A stretch of DNA of 36,769 nt from Jiulongibacter sp. (lineage in GTDB: Bacteria; Bacteroidota; Bacteroidia; Cytophagales; Spirosomataceae): positions 1 through 36,769 of the forward strand of contig JAHEBN010000021.1 in NCBI GenBank assembly GCA_024645245.1, given 5' to 3'. Positions 8,140 through 16,426 of this stretch are shown here, piece by piece. The notes under the pieces are model-generated. The model saw only the letters and a list, made by a program, of their open reading frames with translations. It was not told the origin of the DNA and did not search any database. Made by a program: the position numbers and the translations under genes. Numbering within the stretch: the stretch's first letter is position 1; each line of letters begins with the position of its first letter.

Positions 8140-9276
8140 ATGAATTTAAAATACGCTTTTACGTTTCTGTTTTCAGGATTGATACTTACGCTGGTATCTT
8201 GTCAGGAAAAATCCAATGATCAGCAGCAGCAAGTTGAAACACCTGTTAAAGATATTTCTTTGTTTGTAGGCACCTATACCAAAAAAGGTAGCGAAGGTAT
8301 CTATTATTATAAGTTTAATCCTAAGACCGGCGAAAGCAGGCAAGTCGCGATAGGAACCGATATTGAAAATCCATCGTTTCTCGCACTTTCCGCCGATGGT
8401 AAGTATTTGTATTCAGTTTCCGAAGCCGATGGTATCGGTGTGGTGGCATTTGCTGTTACCGATAGCTCCCTGATTAAAATAAATCAGGCAAAAGGTGCCG
8501 GAGGCTGCTACATAGCCATCGATAAAACAGGAAAATGGGCCATTACAGGAAATTACGGTGACGGCAGTCTTTCTGTATATCCTATTCTGGCAGATGGAAG
8601 TATCGGAGAATCTGTACAGACCGTAAAACACACAGGATCAGGACCAAATAAAGAACGCCAGGGTGCTCCACATGTGCATTCGGTTAATTTTTCACCTAAC
8701 AATAAAGATGTTTTTGTGCCGGATCTGGGCATAGACAAAGTGATGGCTTATCGGTTTAATGACAGCACCGGAATACTTACTGAAGGAAATTCTATCGCCG
8801 TAACGCCCGGCTCTGGCCCTCGTCATTTCACATTTTCTCCTGATGAAAAGCATGCTTATGTAATTCAGGAACTTACCAATAAGGTGACAGCATTTAACTA
8901 CAAGGATGGCAATCTGGAAGCGATTGAAGAAGTGAGCACCTTACCCGAAGGTTTCGACGATAAATCTTTCTGTGCCGATATTCACATTTCTCCCGATGGT
9001 AAATTCCTGTATGGCTCCAATCGTTACCACGACACTATAGTGGTCTTCGAAATAGACCCGGCAACAGGAAAATTAACACAAGTAAGTCACCACAGTGTGA
9101 TGGGTGCCGTACCCAGAAATTTTGCCTTAACTCCAGATGGCAAAAAAATACTCGTTGCTAATCAGGATACCGACAATATTGTAATTTTTGATCGCGATGA
9201 AAAAACCGGAAAAATTTCACCGACAGGTCAGGAAATTAAGGTTTCTATGCCGGTTTGTTTGGTTTGGGGGAATTGA
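8140..9276 (+). CDS. Lactonase-family seven-bladed beta-propeller lipoprotein (6-phosphogluconolactonase-like)
   Basis: 378 residues. The signal peptide MNLKYAFTFLFSGLILTLVSC ends in a lipobox Cys, so this is an exported form rather than a cytosolic Pgl. Propeller motifs recur: FVGTYTKKGSEGIYYY, NPSFLALSADGKYLYSVSE, GPRHFTFSPDEKHAYVIQEL, ISPDGKFLYGSNRYHDTIVVFEID, PRNFALTPDGKKILVANQDTDNIVIFD. The GAPHVHSVNFSPNNKDVFVPDLG stretch is characteristic of the lactonase (PF10282-type) family. Relatives hydrolyse 6-phosphogluconolactone or other lactones; with an envelope location the substrate is more likely an extracytoplasmic lactone or unknown. It lies 16 nt after the SGNH hydrolase and probably shares its transcript. 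Confidence 0.9.
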   Translation: MNLKYAFTFLFSGLILTLVSCQEKSNDQQQQVETPVKDISLFVGTYTKKGSEGIYYYKFNPKTGESRQVAIGTDIENPSFLALSADGKYLYSVSEADGIGVVAFAVTDSSLIKINQAKGAGGCYIAIDKTGKWAITGNYGDGSLSVYPILADGSIGESVQTVKHTGSGPNKERQGAPHVHSVNFSPNNKDVFVPDLGIDKVMAYRFNDSTGILTEGNSIAVTPGSGPRHFTFSPDEKHAYVIQELTNKVTAFNYKDGNLEAIEEVSTLPEGFDDKSFCADIHISPDGKFLYGSNRYHDTIVVFEIDPATGKLTQVSHHSVMGAVPRNFALTPDGKKILVANQDTDNIVIFDRDEKTGKISPTGQEIKVSMPVCLVWGN

Positions 9277-9326
9277 AAATTGATTAATTCTTTCAAAGAA
9301 ACCCTTACAGTGGCACATTTTTAGCC

Positions 9327-9334
9327 TAATTTTG
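9327..9334 (+). promoter_or_regulatory. -7-like element deciding the start of the next gene
   Basis: TAATTTTG matches TAnnTTTG. Transcription from it would begin at about 9341, so the GTG at 9340 that opens the longest frame could not be the start, while the ATG at 9373 would get a ~30-nt leader. No good -33 TTG is seen at the usual spacing. Confidence 0.45.
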
Positions 9335-9372
9335 TCGTTGTGAATGTGTGGCGAAAAAAATGCCAAGTACGG

Positions 9373-10278
9373 ATGAAGTTCAGATACCTGCTTTTAATAC
9401 CTTTTTTACAATCCTGTTTCTTGTTTGATGGGCCGGATCCGGTAGTACCACCTGTGGTTAAAGAAGACCTTCTTCCGGAATTTACCCAAACTCCTGATGT
9501 ATTTCCTATTCAAAGAGGTTTGATTGACGAGGCTTCCGGTATAACTGCATCTATTTCAATGCCAGGCAATATCTGGGTAGAACAAGATGGAAATACCCCT
9601 TCAGAAATCTATTTAATAAATAATTCAGGACAATATTTAGGGGCTTTTCCAATCCCTTTTTTCAATAGAGATTGGGAAGATATAGCCATGGGACCAGGAC
9701 CTGAAACAGGAGCCAACTACATTTATCTGGCTGAAACAGGTGATAATGCCGAAAATTACGAATATTACAAAGTTTACCGGTTTAAAGAACCTGCAAGTCT
9801 ACAAGAAAAAAATACCCTATTTGAAACCATTTCATTTCGGTATCCGGATACAAAAAGCTACGACACAGAGGCAATGCTAATAGATCCTGCCACAAAAGAT
9901 ATATACCTTATCACGAAACGACAATTTAATGTTAACGTGTTTCGTATTGCCTATCCGCAAAGTACTACTGATCTTAATACGGCCGAGTTTTTGGGTGCAA
10001 TACCTTATACCATAATTACTGCGGCTGATATCTCGCCTGATGGTACAGAAATTTTGCTAAAAAATTACGATGCCGTGTATTTTTGGCGTAGAAAAAAGGA
10101 TGAAACAATCATACAAGCTTTATCCCGAACCCGGGATGTGGGCCCGCCTTACCAACACGAAGAGCAAGGTGAAGCCATATGCTTCGATATCCATCAAAAA
10201 GGATTTTACACACTAAGTGAAATCGGACAAAGTAATGGTGTATCGCTATATTATTACGGTAAAAAGATCATTGATTAG
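9373..10278 (+). CDS. Lipoprotein of unknown function, beta-propeller-like
   Basis: 301 residues from the ATG at 9373. The frame opens at a GTG at 9340, but the ATG places MKFRYLLLIPFLQSC, a lipoprotein signal with lipobox LQSC, at the start, and a -7-like box at 9327-9334 makes the upstream codon implausible. The mature protein has repeated strand-turn patterns seen in propeller folds: SGQYLGAFPIPFFNRDWEDIAMG, YIYLAETGDNAENYEYYKVYRF, YDTEAMLIDPATKDIYLITKRQ, AADISPDGTEILLKNYDAVYFW and QGEAICFDIHQKGFYTLSE. I do not recognise a family with an assigned function. Its stop codon overlaps the convergent ffh stop by 4 nt. Confidence 0.75.
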   Translation: MKFRYLLLIPFLQSCFLFDGPDPVVPPVVKEDLLPEFTQTPDVFPIQRGLIDEASGITASISMPGNIWVEQDGNTPSEIYLINNSGQYLGAFPIPFFNRDWEDIAMGPGPETGANYIYLAETGDNAENYEYYKVYRFKEPASLQEKNTLFETISFRYPDTKSYDTEAMLIDPATKDIYLITKRQFNVNVFRIAYPQSTTDLNTAEFLGAIPYTIITAADISPDGTEILLKNYDAVYFWRRKKDETIIQALSRTRDVGPPYQHEEQGEAICFDIHQKGFYTLSEIGQSNGVSLYYYGKKIID

Positions 10279-11594
10279 CCAAACATTTTTCCCAAGCGGC
10301 CTGCACCCTGAAGCTTATTCATTTTCTTCATCATCTTACGCATCTGGTCAAACTGCTTAAGCAGATTATTTACCTGTTGGATACTGGTACCACTTCCGTT
10401 GGCAATTCGCTTTCTACGGCTACCGTCTATTAAATCCGGATTTTCACGCTCTTTGGGGGTCATAGATTGTATAACAGCCTCGATAGGCTTGAAGGAATCG
10501 TTACTAATATCTAAATCTTTGATTTGGGAACCCACACCGGGTAACATCCCCATCAGGTCTTTTACATTACCCATTTTCTTTATTTGCTGCAATTGGCCCA
10601 GAAAATCATTGAGGTCGAATTTATTCTCCCTCATTTTTTTATTCAGTCTCTTGGCCTCGTCTTCATCATATGCTTGCTGAGCCCGCTCTACCAGGGAAAT
10701 CACATCACCCATACCCAGAATCCGGCTCGCCATACGATCGGGATAGAAAATATCCAGATCTTCCATTTTCTCACCAGTACTGATAAACTTAATGGGCTTA
10801 TCTACCACCGCTTTTACAGAAAGAGCCGCTCCACCGCGAGAGTCACCATCGAGTTTGGTTAGTACAACTCCATCAAAATTCAGGCGTTCGTTGAAAGTTT
10901 TGGCCGTATTTACAGCATCCTGACCGGTCATGGAATCGACCACAAACAAAATTTCGGAAGGACTGATAGCTTTTTTAATATCTTCAACTTCCCGCATCAT
11001 CACTTCGTCTACAGCCAATCGACCAGCCGTATCGACAATAACGATGCTTTTGCCCTTAGTTTTGGCTTCTTTTATTGCATTTTGTGCAATTTCCACAGCA
11101 TTTTTGCTTTCAGGCTCGGCATATACATCCACGCCAATTTGCTCGCCCAAAACCTGTAACTGCATTATCGCAGCTGGGCGGTATATATCAGCAGCCACTA
11201 GCATTACCTGTTTGCCTTGCTTTTTCAGGTAAGAAGCAAATTTGCCGGAAAAAGTGGTTTTACCCGAACCTTGTAAACCCGCTATCAGAATCACAGCCGG
11301 TGTTCCTTTCAGATTTATTCCTTCGGCTTTACCACCCATAAGGGTAGTTAATTCTTCCTGTACAATTTTAGTAAATAATTGCCCGGGCTCCACGGCAATA
11401 TTGATTTTGCGATCAAGTGCTTCCTGCTTTACCCGGTCGGTTACATCCTTGGCTACTTTATAGTTTACGTCGGCATCCATCAATGCACGGCGAATTTCTT
11501 TAACTGTGGTGGCGATATTGACATCTGTAATGCGGCCCTGACCTTTCAGGGTACGAAAAGCCCCATTCAACTTATCCTGTAAACTCTCAAACAT
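10275..11594 (-). CDS. ffh: Signal recognition particle protein (SRP54 GTPase)
   Basis: 439 residues, normal for Ffh. It binds 4.5S RNA and hydrophobic signal sequences on nascent chains and delivers ribosomes to FtsY at the membrane. The N-domain (FESLQDKLNGAFRTLKGQG) is followed by the G-domain with P-loop GLQGSGKTTFSGK, DTAGRLAVDE, VVDSMTGQDAVNTA and TKLDGDSRGGAAL. The M-domain begins near GMGDVISLVERAQQAYDEDEAKR and contains the methionine-rich RNA/signal-binding region, including KMGNVKDLMGMLPGV, SGTSIQQVNNLLKQFDQMRKMMKKM. All motifs are intact. ATG at 11594; stop overlaps the convergent gene by 4 nt. Confidence 0.97.
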   Translation of the reverse strand: MFESLQDKLNGAFRTLKGQGRITDVNIATTVKEIRRALMDADVNYKVAKDVTDRVKQEALDRKINIAVEPGQLFTKIVQEELTTLMGGKAEGINLKGTPAVILIAGLQGSGKTTFSGKFASYLKKQGKQVMLVAADIYRPAAIMQLQVLGEQIGVDVYAEPESKNAVEIAQNAIKEAKTKGKSIVIVDTAGRLAVDEVMMREVEDIKKAISPSEILFVVDSMTGQDAVNTAKTFNERLNFDGVVLTKLDGDSRGGAALSVKAVVDKPIKFISTGEKMEDLDIFYPDRMASRILGMGDVISLVERAQQAYDEDEAKRLNKKMRENKFDLNDFLGQLQQIKKMGNVKDLMGMLPGVGSQIKDLDISNDSFKPIEAVIQSMTPKERENPDLIDGSRRKRIANGSGTSIQQVNNLLKQFDQMRKMMKKMNKLQGAGRLGKMFG

Positions 11595-11653
11595 AAAAAT
11601 GCAGTGTTGTAAAAATTAGGCCGCAATTTAGCTATTCTACCGCAGAATGCGAA

Positions 11654-11699
11654 CATAAAATAAAACAAACAGCCCTGCATCTGAAAAGATACAGGGCTG
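11654..11699 (-). terminator. Terminator of the small secreted protein gene
   Basis: On the minus strand CAGCCCTG (11699-11692) pairs with CAGGGCTG (11677-11670). An inner ATCT/AGAT stem and a GAAA-type loop follow, and the minus-strand text after it is T-rich (TTTGTTTTATTTTA). It lies about 60 nt after the stop of the gene at 11761-12132 and ahead of ffh. Confidence 0.85.
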
Positions 11700-11760
11700 C
11701 TACAAAGGTTTATGCGGAGATTATTTTTTGTTTAAATTTAACTGAGCAATATCCATGGTA

Positions 11761-12132
11761 TTATTTACTTAAGGAAACCGCCGATCTGTTTACACTTGTT
11801 GCTATTTCGAAAGGTTTCGAAACCGACTCAGATCCCGACTCCATCACGAAGGTATACTTACCATCGGGTAATGAAGAAAGATCAAACACTTTTACAAATG
11901 CACCGTCATTGTAATACTCTGAATACAGCACATTACCGCTATTATCTTTGATAGTTAAATATGTTTTTTTCTGCAAGTTGGTTGCAGTCAATTTAAATTT
12001 CAATCCTTCAAGCGTTTTCACATCCAAATCTGAATTTACCAGATTCACAATAGCCATCCCATCTGACGCTACCGAAACATTAGCAACTGATACTCCCATC
12101 AGTAAAGCCATTAACACAATTGATTTTTTCAT
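11761..12132 (-). CDS. Small secreted protein of unknown function
   Basis: 123 residues from the ATG at 12132. The open frame continues 42 codons upstream, but that stretch runs over the leader and ends near a good promoter (12237-12268), while the ATG gives MKKSIVLMALLMGVSVANVSVAS, a typical signal peptide. The mature ~100 residues form one predicted beta-rich domain (LKFKLTATNLQKKTYLTIKD; VLYSEYYNDGAFVKVFDLSS; LPDGKYTFVMESG) and look like the small immunoglobulin-like secreted domains (DUF3244-like) of Bacteroidota; that link is tentative. It is a single-gene unit with its own promoter and terminator, suggesting strong independent expression. Function unknown. Confidence 0.8.
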   Translation of the reverse strand: MKKSIVLMALLMGVSVANVSVASDGMAIVNLVNSDLDVKTLEGLKFKLTATNLQKKTYLTIKDNSGNVLYSEYYNDGAFVKVFDLSSLPDGKYTFVMESGSESVSKPFEIATSVNRSAVSLSK

Positions 12133-12236
12133 AATTTTCTTTGTTTGTTTTCTTTGGAAAAATTTTAATTTGATTTTGAAAATTTCTTGGTTTTTTACCT
12201 TTCTATTTTCACTTCCGCTGAAAACCTTTGTCGCTG

Positions 12237-12268
12237 CAAACATATACAGAATGCACAATACAAGTCAA
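12237..12268 (-). promoter_or_regulatory. Bacteroidota-type promoter for the small secreted protein
   Basis: On the minus strand TATGTTTG (12244-12237) fits the -7 consensus TAnnTTTG, and TTG (12268-12266) lies 21 nt upstream, within the usual -33 spacing. Predicted transcription starts near 12230, giving a leader of about 98 nt before the ATG at 12132. Confidence 0.6.
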
Positions 12269-12487
12269 TTAAGAAATTGTTAAGCCCAAAAGTTCTTCTC
12301 ACGATCCTAGCAAATTCACGGAATAGTACCATGAATAGAATAATTATACAAGAAGTACTTTATTTTATCCAATGAAAATATAAGATACTCACAAACAAGG
12401 TATTAGTGAGTAATCAAGAAAAAGATAGGATAAGGGAAACAAAGTATCCAATTCGTTTAAAGAATAGTGCAATTTGGTTTTTTGGGC

Positions 12488-12520
12488 AAAAAAAATCCCA
12501 CGGCTTTTGACCGTGGGAAA
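12488..12520 (-). terminator. Rho-independent terminator of fbaA
   Basis: On the minus strand TCCCACGG (12518-12511) and CCGTGGGA (12503-12496) form a perfect 8-bp stem with a 7-nt loop, followed directly by a run of eight T (12495-12488). It lies 20 nt after the fbaA stop codon. Between this and the promoter at 12268 (about 220 nt) I see nothing recognisable. Confidence 0.93.
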
Positions 12521-12540
12521 TAGCTAAAATTTTATAAAAA

Positions 12541-13623
12541 TCAGATCAAACCTTCGCAACGATTGATACAATTTAAGTCTTCGAATGCTACTTTTAATCG
12601 GGCAACCATGCTTTCTTCTCCCTTACGTAACCAAACTCTTGGATCGTAATACTTCTTATTTGGAGAATCAGGTCCTTCCGGATTACCCAATTGTGTTTGC
12701 AAATACGCCTCTTTTGCCTGATAGTATTTTAAAATACCTTCCCAGGTACTCCATTGCATATCGGTATCTATATTCATTTTTACAGCACCGTAATCAATTG
12801 CCTCCCGAATTTCGGCTCTTGACGAACCCGAACCACCGTGGAATACGAAATTCACAGGCAAATCACCAGTGCCGAATTTCTCTTTGATGTAATCCTGCGA
12901 ATTCTTAAGTATTTTAGGCTGAAGCGAAACATTGCCCGGCTTGTAAACACCATGTACATTGCCAAATGCAGCCGCAACAGTAAAGTTTGGTGAAATTTTA
13001 TTCAACTCCTCATATACATACGCCACTTCAGAAGGCTGCGTATACAATTTCGAGCTATCTACATCTGAATTATCCACGCCATCTTCTTCACCACCCGTAA
13101 TACCCAATTCGATTTCCAGCGTCATTCCCATTTTGGCCATTCTTTCCAGGTATTTGGCACAAATCTCAATGTTTTCTTCCAAAGGTTCTTCCGAAAGGTC
13201 AATCATATGTGAGCTAAACAATGGCTTACCATGTTGCTCAAAATATTTTTCACCCGCATCTAACAAACCGTCGATCCAAGGTAAAAGTTTTTTGGCACAG
13301 TGATCGGTGTGCAATACTACCGGAATTCCGTACATTTCAGCCATTTGATGAACATGCATAGCCCCGGAAATAGATCCGGCGATTGCTGCCTTTTGACCAT
13401 CATTCGGTAAACTTTTTCCTGCATAAAATACACCACCACCATTTGAAAACTGAATAATTACAGGTGAGTTAACCGACTTGGCGGTTTCCATTACGGCATT
13501 TACCGAATTAGTACCTACCACATTTACAGCTGGTAATGCAAAATTATTTTCGTTAGCAAAACGAAGCAATTGATTGAGGGCTTCACCCGTAACTACACCT
13601 GGCTTGATCAAAGATTGACTCAT
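12541..13623 (-). CDS. fbaA: Class II fructose-bisphosphate aldolase
   Basis: 360 residues, the length of the long (E. coli FbaA-like) class IIA enzymes. It is a cytosolic, zinc-dependent enzyme that reversibly cleaves fructose-1,6-bisphosphate to glyceraldehyde-3-phosphate and dihydroxyacetone phosphate in glycolysis and gluconeogenesis. Visible motifs are PVVLHTDHCAKKLLPW (catalytic Asp and zinc-binding His), EIELGITGGEEDGVDN (Glu-rich loop), FGNVHGVYKPGNVSL (His ligand), FVFHGGSGSSRAEI (His ligand and phosphate-binding glycines) and KMNIDTDMQWS. All are intact. Its own terminator follows. A minus-strand -7-like TACTTTTG at 13709-13702, without a matching -33, is the only promoter hint, 79 nt upstream of the ATG. 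Confidence 0.97.
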   Translation of the reverse strand: MSQSLIKPGVVTGEALNQLLRFANENNFALPAVNVVGTNSVNAVMETAKSVNSPVIIQFSNGGGVFYAGKSLPNDGQKAAIAGSISGAMHVHQMAEMYGIPVVLHTDHCAKKLLPWIDGLLDAGEKYFEQHGKPLFSSHMIDLSEEPLEENIEICAKYLERMAKMGMTLEIELGITGGEEDGVDNSDVDSSKLYTQPSEVAYVYEELNKISPNFTVAAAFGNVHGVYKPGNVSLQPKILKNSQDYIKEKFGTGDLPVNFVFHGGSGSSRAEIREAIDYGAVKMNIDTDMQWSTWEGILKYYQAKEAYLQTQLGNPEGPDSPNKKYYDPRVWLRKGEESMVARLKVAFEDLNCINRCEGLI

Positions 13624-13787
13624 GAATTTTATGTTTTGTATTTAAAATAGAATAAGTTTAACTATTGTCTGATGAATCTGTGGAACTGCTGAAAATGAGC
13701 ACAAAAGTACAATTTTGAAGTAAAATTACCTAGATCAGGAACAATTCTTTCACCAAACAATTTAAGAGAAAAGAAATTAAAATTGGC

Positions 13788-14504
13788 TTACTTTTCGGAT
13801 TGTTTCTTAAGAAAGCGGTAAAACTCAATTTTATCTTTAGTTAAATCTTCTGCTGCAATGGAAAGTACTTTCCGTGATATCGAAAAAATATTTTCCCTAA
13901 CAAAAATGTCAGCTTCTATATATCCCCCATTTTTAAATACTTCTCTTATCATCCAGCCCACAGCCTTTTGAAGTATATCCTGTTTTTCATCCAGCAGCAA
14001 GCCGCAAATTTTCAAAGCATCGGAATAGTCTCTGTTTTTTATAAATGTCCAGGTGGAAACTACAGCAATTCTTTTGATCCAGATCGATTCCTTTTTTGCC
14101 AATTCAAATAATACATCCCTAGGTCGACTCAATAAATAATCGCCCAGAATATCCCGGCAGGAGGTATCTACCAAATCCCAATTGTTTACAAATTCTATGT
14201 GTTCAAGATAAAAATAGACATATGGTTCAGGATTTGATTTCCTGTTTTTACGGTATTGTTTCACCAGAATTATCAATCCCGCCATCCGGTATTCGTGTAT
14301 TTCACTTTGAAGTAGTAGAGAAATTTCATCCAAAGGAATACTAAAGAAAGGTTTAATCAATTCACGTAACTTACTCACCTTTAAGCCAATAAACACATCA
14401 CCTTCGGCATATTCTCCTTTACGGGTTTTAAAAAAACGCTGCATAGCTTCCTTATCGGCAGCATTGGCATTTTGATTTAATAGCTCAGTAAGTTTCGTAT
14501 TCAT
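13788..14504 (-). CDS. DNA alkylation repair protein (AlkD-type DNA glycosylase)
   Basis: 238 residues of HEAT-like alpha helices, the AlkC/AlkD architecture. AlkD removes bulky or positively charged alkylated bases (3-methyladenine, 7-methylguanine) without base flipping. Key family residues are visible: the Trp and Asp pair in FVNNWDLVDTSCRDILG and the Arg in AVGWMIREVFKNGG. The FFKTRKGEYAEGDVFIGLKVSKLR N-terminus and HEYRMAGLIILVKQYRK helix also match. ATG start. It lies upstream of fbaA on the same strand, separated by 164 nt, so it is probably an independent unit. No ada or alkB neighbour is present. Confidence 0.92.
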   Translation of the reverse strand: MNTKLTELLNQNANAADKEAMQRFFKTRKGEYAEGDVFIGLKVSKLRELIKPFFSIPLDEISLLLQSEIHEYRMAGLIILVKQYRKNRKSNPEPYVYFYLEHIEFVNNWDLVDTSCRDILGDYLLSRPRDVLFELAKKESIWIKRIAVVSTWTFIKNRDYSDALKICGLLLDEKQDILQKAVGWMIREVFKNGGYIEADIFVRENIFSISRKVLSIAAEDLTKDKIEFYRFLKKQSEK

Positions 14505-14608
14505 TTAATGGGATAACATTTTGATTTAAGGCTTAAATCAGAAAATTTTGAACCTAAGCTAATGAATTTTGTTTTTTTGAAAAGCAAAAACCTTTTAAAG
14601 CTAATATT

Positions 14609-15142
14609 TTGAGTCAAAAAATAGGATTACTGATAGGTACTAACAGACCGGAAGCCATGTCGCTGGAAATGGCCGGCTATTATGAGAATAAATTAATAAG
14701 TTCAGGAGCTGAAATTATCAAAATTGATTTATCCAAATTACCCCCTGACTTTGCGTTTTCGGCCTTATATCACAATAAAGGCAAGCACGAAGATTTCAAC
14801 CTATTTCAGGAAAGCCTGGACTCTGTGGATAAACTTATTTTTTTTGTTCCGGAGTACAATGGTTCATTCCCCGGGGTATTGAAAACCTTTATTGATGGAT
14901 TACGATTTCCCGACTCTTTTCGTGATAAAAAAATAGCATTGGTAGGTTTAGCAAATGGTGTTCAGGGAAATGCAATTGGTCTGAGTCATATCGGCGACAT
15001 ATTGAGTTATATGGGAGCCAACGTAATGGGACTAAGAGTAAAATTGGGCGAAATAAGTAAGCATTTCGATGGTAAAGAACTGTCGCACCCAATGTATGAC
15101 CAATTTATAAATACACAAATTGAGAAATTTCTAAATTTTTGA
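14609..15142 (+). CDS. NAD(P)H-dependent FMN reductase (flavodoxin-like fold)
   Basis: 177 residues with a TTG start. The TTG is chosen because the flavodoxin-fold first strand and phosphate loop (KIGLLIGTNRPEAMS) begin right after it and no ATG or GTG lies in a suitable upstream position; the first in-frame ATG (14657) would delete that strand. The second flavin contact FVPEYNGSFPGVLKTFIDGL and the ALVGLANGVQGNAIGLSH segment are typical of the FMN_red family. These soluble enzymes reduce free or bound flavin, quinones or azo compounds with NAD(P)H. The gene ends 1 nt before the DsbA/FrnE-like gene, which implies translational coupling and a shared redox context. Substrate unknown. Confidence 0.88.
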   Translation: MSQKIGLLIGTNRPEAMSLEMAGYYENKLISSGAEIIKIDLSKLPPDFAFSALYHNKGKHEDFNLFQESLDSVDKLIFFVPEYNGSFPGVLKTFIDGLRFPDSFRDKKIALVGLANGVQGNAIGLSHIGDILSYMGANVMGLRVKLGEISKHFDGKELSHPMYDQFINTQIEKFLNF

Positions 15143-15143
15143 A

Positions 15144-15845
15144 ATGAAACAGAAAATCCAGATAGATATCGTGTCGGATGTAGCCTGTCCGTGGTGTTAT
15201 GTAGGAAAGAAAAGGCTGGAAAAGGCTCTTCTGAATTTACCGGAAGTAGAAGCTGAAATTAGCTGGCAACCCTTTCAGCTTGATCCCACTATTCCGGAAG
15301 AAGGACGACTTTTAAAAGAATATTACGAGGCTAAATTTGGCGGAGAAGATCAGGTGATCCGTATTCATGAAAAGATGGAGTCGGTGGGAGAAATGGAAGG
15401 AATTGCATTTGATTTTTCTAAAATGAAATACACCATGAATACCCTGTCACTGCATACTTTGATGCTGCAAGCAGATAAAGAAGGTTTTAAGAGTGAATTA
15501 AAAGAAAGGTTTTTTAAAGCCTATTTTGAAGATGCCATTAATCTCAATTTATCGGAAAATCTGGAAAAAATAATGGGAGAATTCAGCTGGAGACCTGAGA
15601 AAACGCAAGAAATACTGGGGGACGAAGCTTTAAAACAAGAAGTTAAAAAAACAATTGCTTTCTACCAGTCAATGGGCGTAACCGGCGTTCCTTTTTTTAT
15701 TTTTAATAAAAAGTATGCTTTTAGCGGAGCTCAGCCGCCAAAAGTAATTGTGGATACTATTCAAAATATTTTGAAAGAAGAAGCCGAAAAACAAGAGACG
15801 ATTTTGGAAGGAGAATCTTGCGATATAGCAAGCGGCGAATGTTAA
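15144..15845 (+). CDS. DsbA-family (FrnE-like) thiol oxidoreductase
   Basis: 233 residues with no signal peptide, so it is cytoplasmic. The thioredoxin-fold redox site is VACPWCYVGKKRLE (CPWC, residues about 14-17), followed by the helical insertion of the 2-hydroxychromene-2-carboxylate isomerase/DsbA group. A cis-Pro loop is visible in SMGVTGVPFFIFNKKYAFSGAQPP, a hallmark of FrnE-like proteins. The C-terminus has two extra cysteines in GESCDIASGEC, another trait of FrnE relatives in this phylum. The family acts in disulfide exchange and oxidative stress responses. It is coupled to the FMN reductase (1-nt gap) and followed by a terminator, giving a two-gene redox operon. Confidence 0.92.
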   Translation: MKQKIQIDIVSDVACPWCYVGKKRLEKALLNLPEVEAEISWQPFQLDPTIPEEGRLLKEYYEAKFGGEDQVIRIHEKMESVGEMEGIAFDFSKMKYTMNTLSLHTLMLQADKEGFKSELKERFFKAYFEDAINLNLSENLEKIMGEFSWRPEKTQEILGDEALKQEVKKTIAFYQSMGVTGVPFFIFNKKYAFSGAQPPKVIVDTIQNILKEEAEKQETILEGESCDIASGEC

Positions 15846-15868
15846 CTCCGGCTTTTTACTGACATTAT

Positions 15869-15902
15869 AAAAAAACCTGACCAAAAGCCAGGTTTTTTTT
15901 TT
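15869..15902 (+). terminator. Terminator after the FrnE-like gene
   Basis: AAAAAACCTG and CAGGTTTTTT flank a 9-nt loop and run into about ten T residues (15893-15902), 24 nt after the stop codon. The A/T-rich outer stem is symmetrical, so it may also stop transcription of the convergent tRNA on the minus strand, just past its 3' end. Confidence 0.85.
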
Positions 15903-15903
15903 G

Positions 15904-15975
15904 TAGCCCCGGGCAGAATCGAACTGCCACCAGAGGTACCGGAAACCTCCGTTCTATCCATTAAACTACAGGGCC
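15904..15975 (-). tRNA. tRNA-Arg (anticodon CCG)
   Basis: 72 nt read on the minus strand. Acceptor GGCCCTG pairs with CGGGGCT (one or two G-U pairs), with discriminator A and no encoded CCA. The D arm is GTTT-AATGGATA-GAAC. The anticodon arm GAGGT-TTCCGGT-ACCTC has anticodon CCG at 15942-15940, decoding CGG as arginine. The T arm is GGCAG-TTCGATT-CTGCC. All stems close. The likely promoter is at 16202-16230, beyond the decayed copy, so the primary transcript would include both. Confidence 0.93.
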
Positions 15976-16005
15976 AAAATATATAAGAACTAAATTACTT
16001 CTAAA

Positions 16006-16103
16006 AATCGAACTGCAAACAGTGGTACCGGAAATCCCCGGGGGCGGCCATCCGTTTCTATCCATTAAACTACAAGGCCAAAATATATAAGAACTAAATT
16101 ACT
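16006..16103 (-). pseudogene. Decayed tandem copy of the tRNA-Arg gene
   Basis: This 98-nt block repeats 15917-15999 (T arm through the 5' flank, including the shared 24-nt flank from 15976 on) with about ten changes and a 15-nt GC-rich insertion (around 16036-16050, containing CCCCGGGG) in the anticodon stem. The 3' acceptor strand is missing, the anticodon stem no longer pairs (GGGAT against ACCAC) and the T stem is damaged. It cannot fold as a tRNA and is a relic of a tandem duplication. Confidence 0.85.
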
Positions 16104-16426
16104 CCCAGAGAAAGAATAACATTAACAAAATTTCTGTTTCACCATTTTGAAAAGAAAATCAGCTAAACTTCTTAAAGTTCTTTTATAAATAAAACCGGAT
16201 GCAAAAGTAGTTTTAAATTTGGAAACCAAAAAGCACGAATTTGAAGTATTTTGGACTTAAAAAAGCATATTAATAGAAAATATTTAAAGAATTTGATGCA
16301 GTTGTTTACCACAATTCTATATTGAAAGCCAATCCTATTTTTTATTTTTCGGTCAAATCCAAAACATTAAATTTACTACTTTTGTTGGATAAATAATTCT
16401 ATACCACTCAGGACACTCATTTATCA
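16104..16426. other. Interval between tRNA relic and sugar dehydrogenase gene
   Basis: 323 nt without a gene. It holds a minus-strand promoter for the tRNA locus (16202-16230) and a plus-strand -7-like TACTTTTG (16377-16384) 43 nt before the dehydrogenase ATG, so it reads as a divergent promoter region. The -7 box at 16377 has no clear -33 partner. Confidence 0.55.
16202..16230 (-). promoter_or_regulatory. Bacteroidota-type promoter for the tRNA-Arg locus
   Basis: On the minus strand TTTG (16230-16227) and TACTTTTG (16209-16202) are 17 nt apart, a good match to TTTG-N17-23-TAnnTTTG. Transcription would start near 16195 and pass through the decayed tRNA copy before the intact tRNA at 15975-15904. 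Confidence 0.6.

Noticed and set aside
16006-16103. Second tRNA-like block as a functional tRNA
   Set aside because: The 3' acceptor strand is missing, the anticodon stem does not pair and a 15-nt insertion sits in it.
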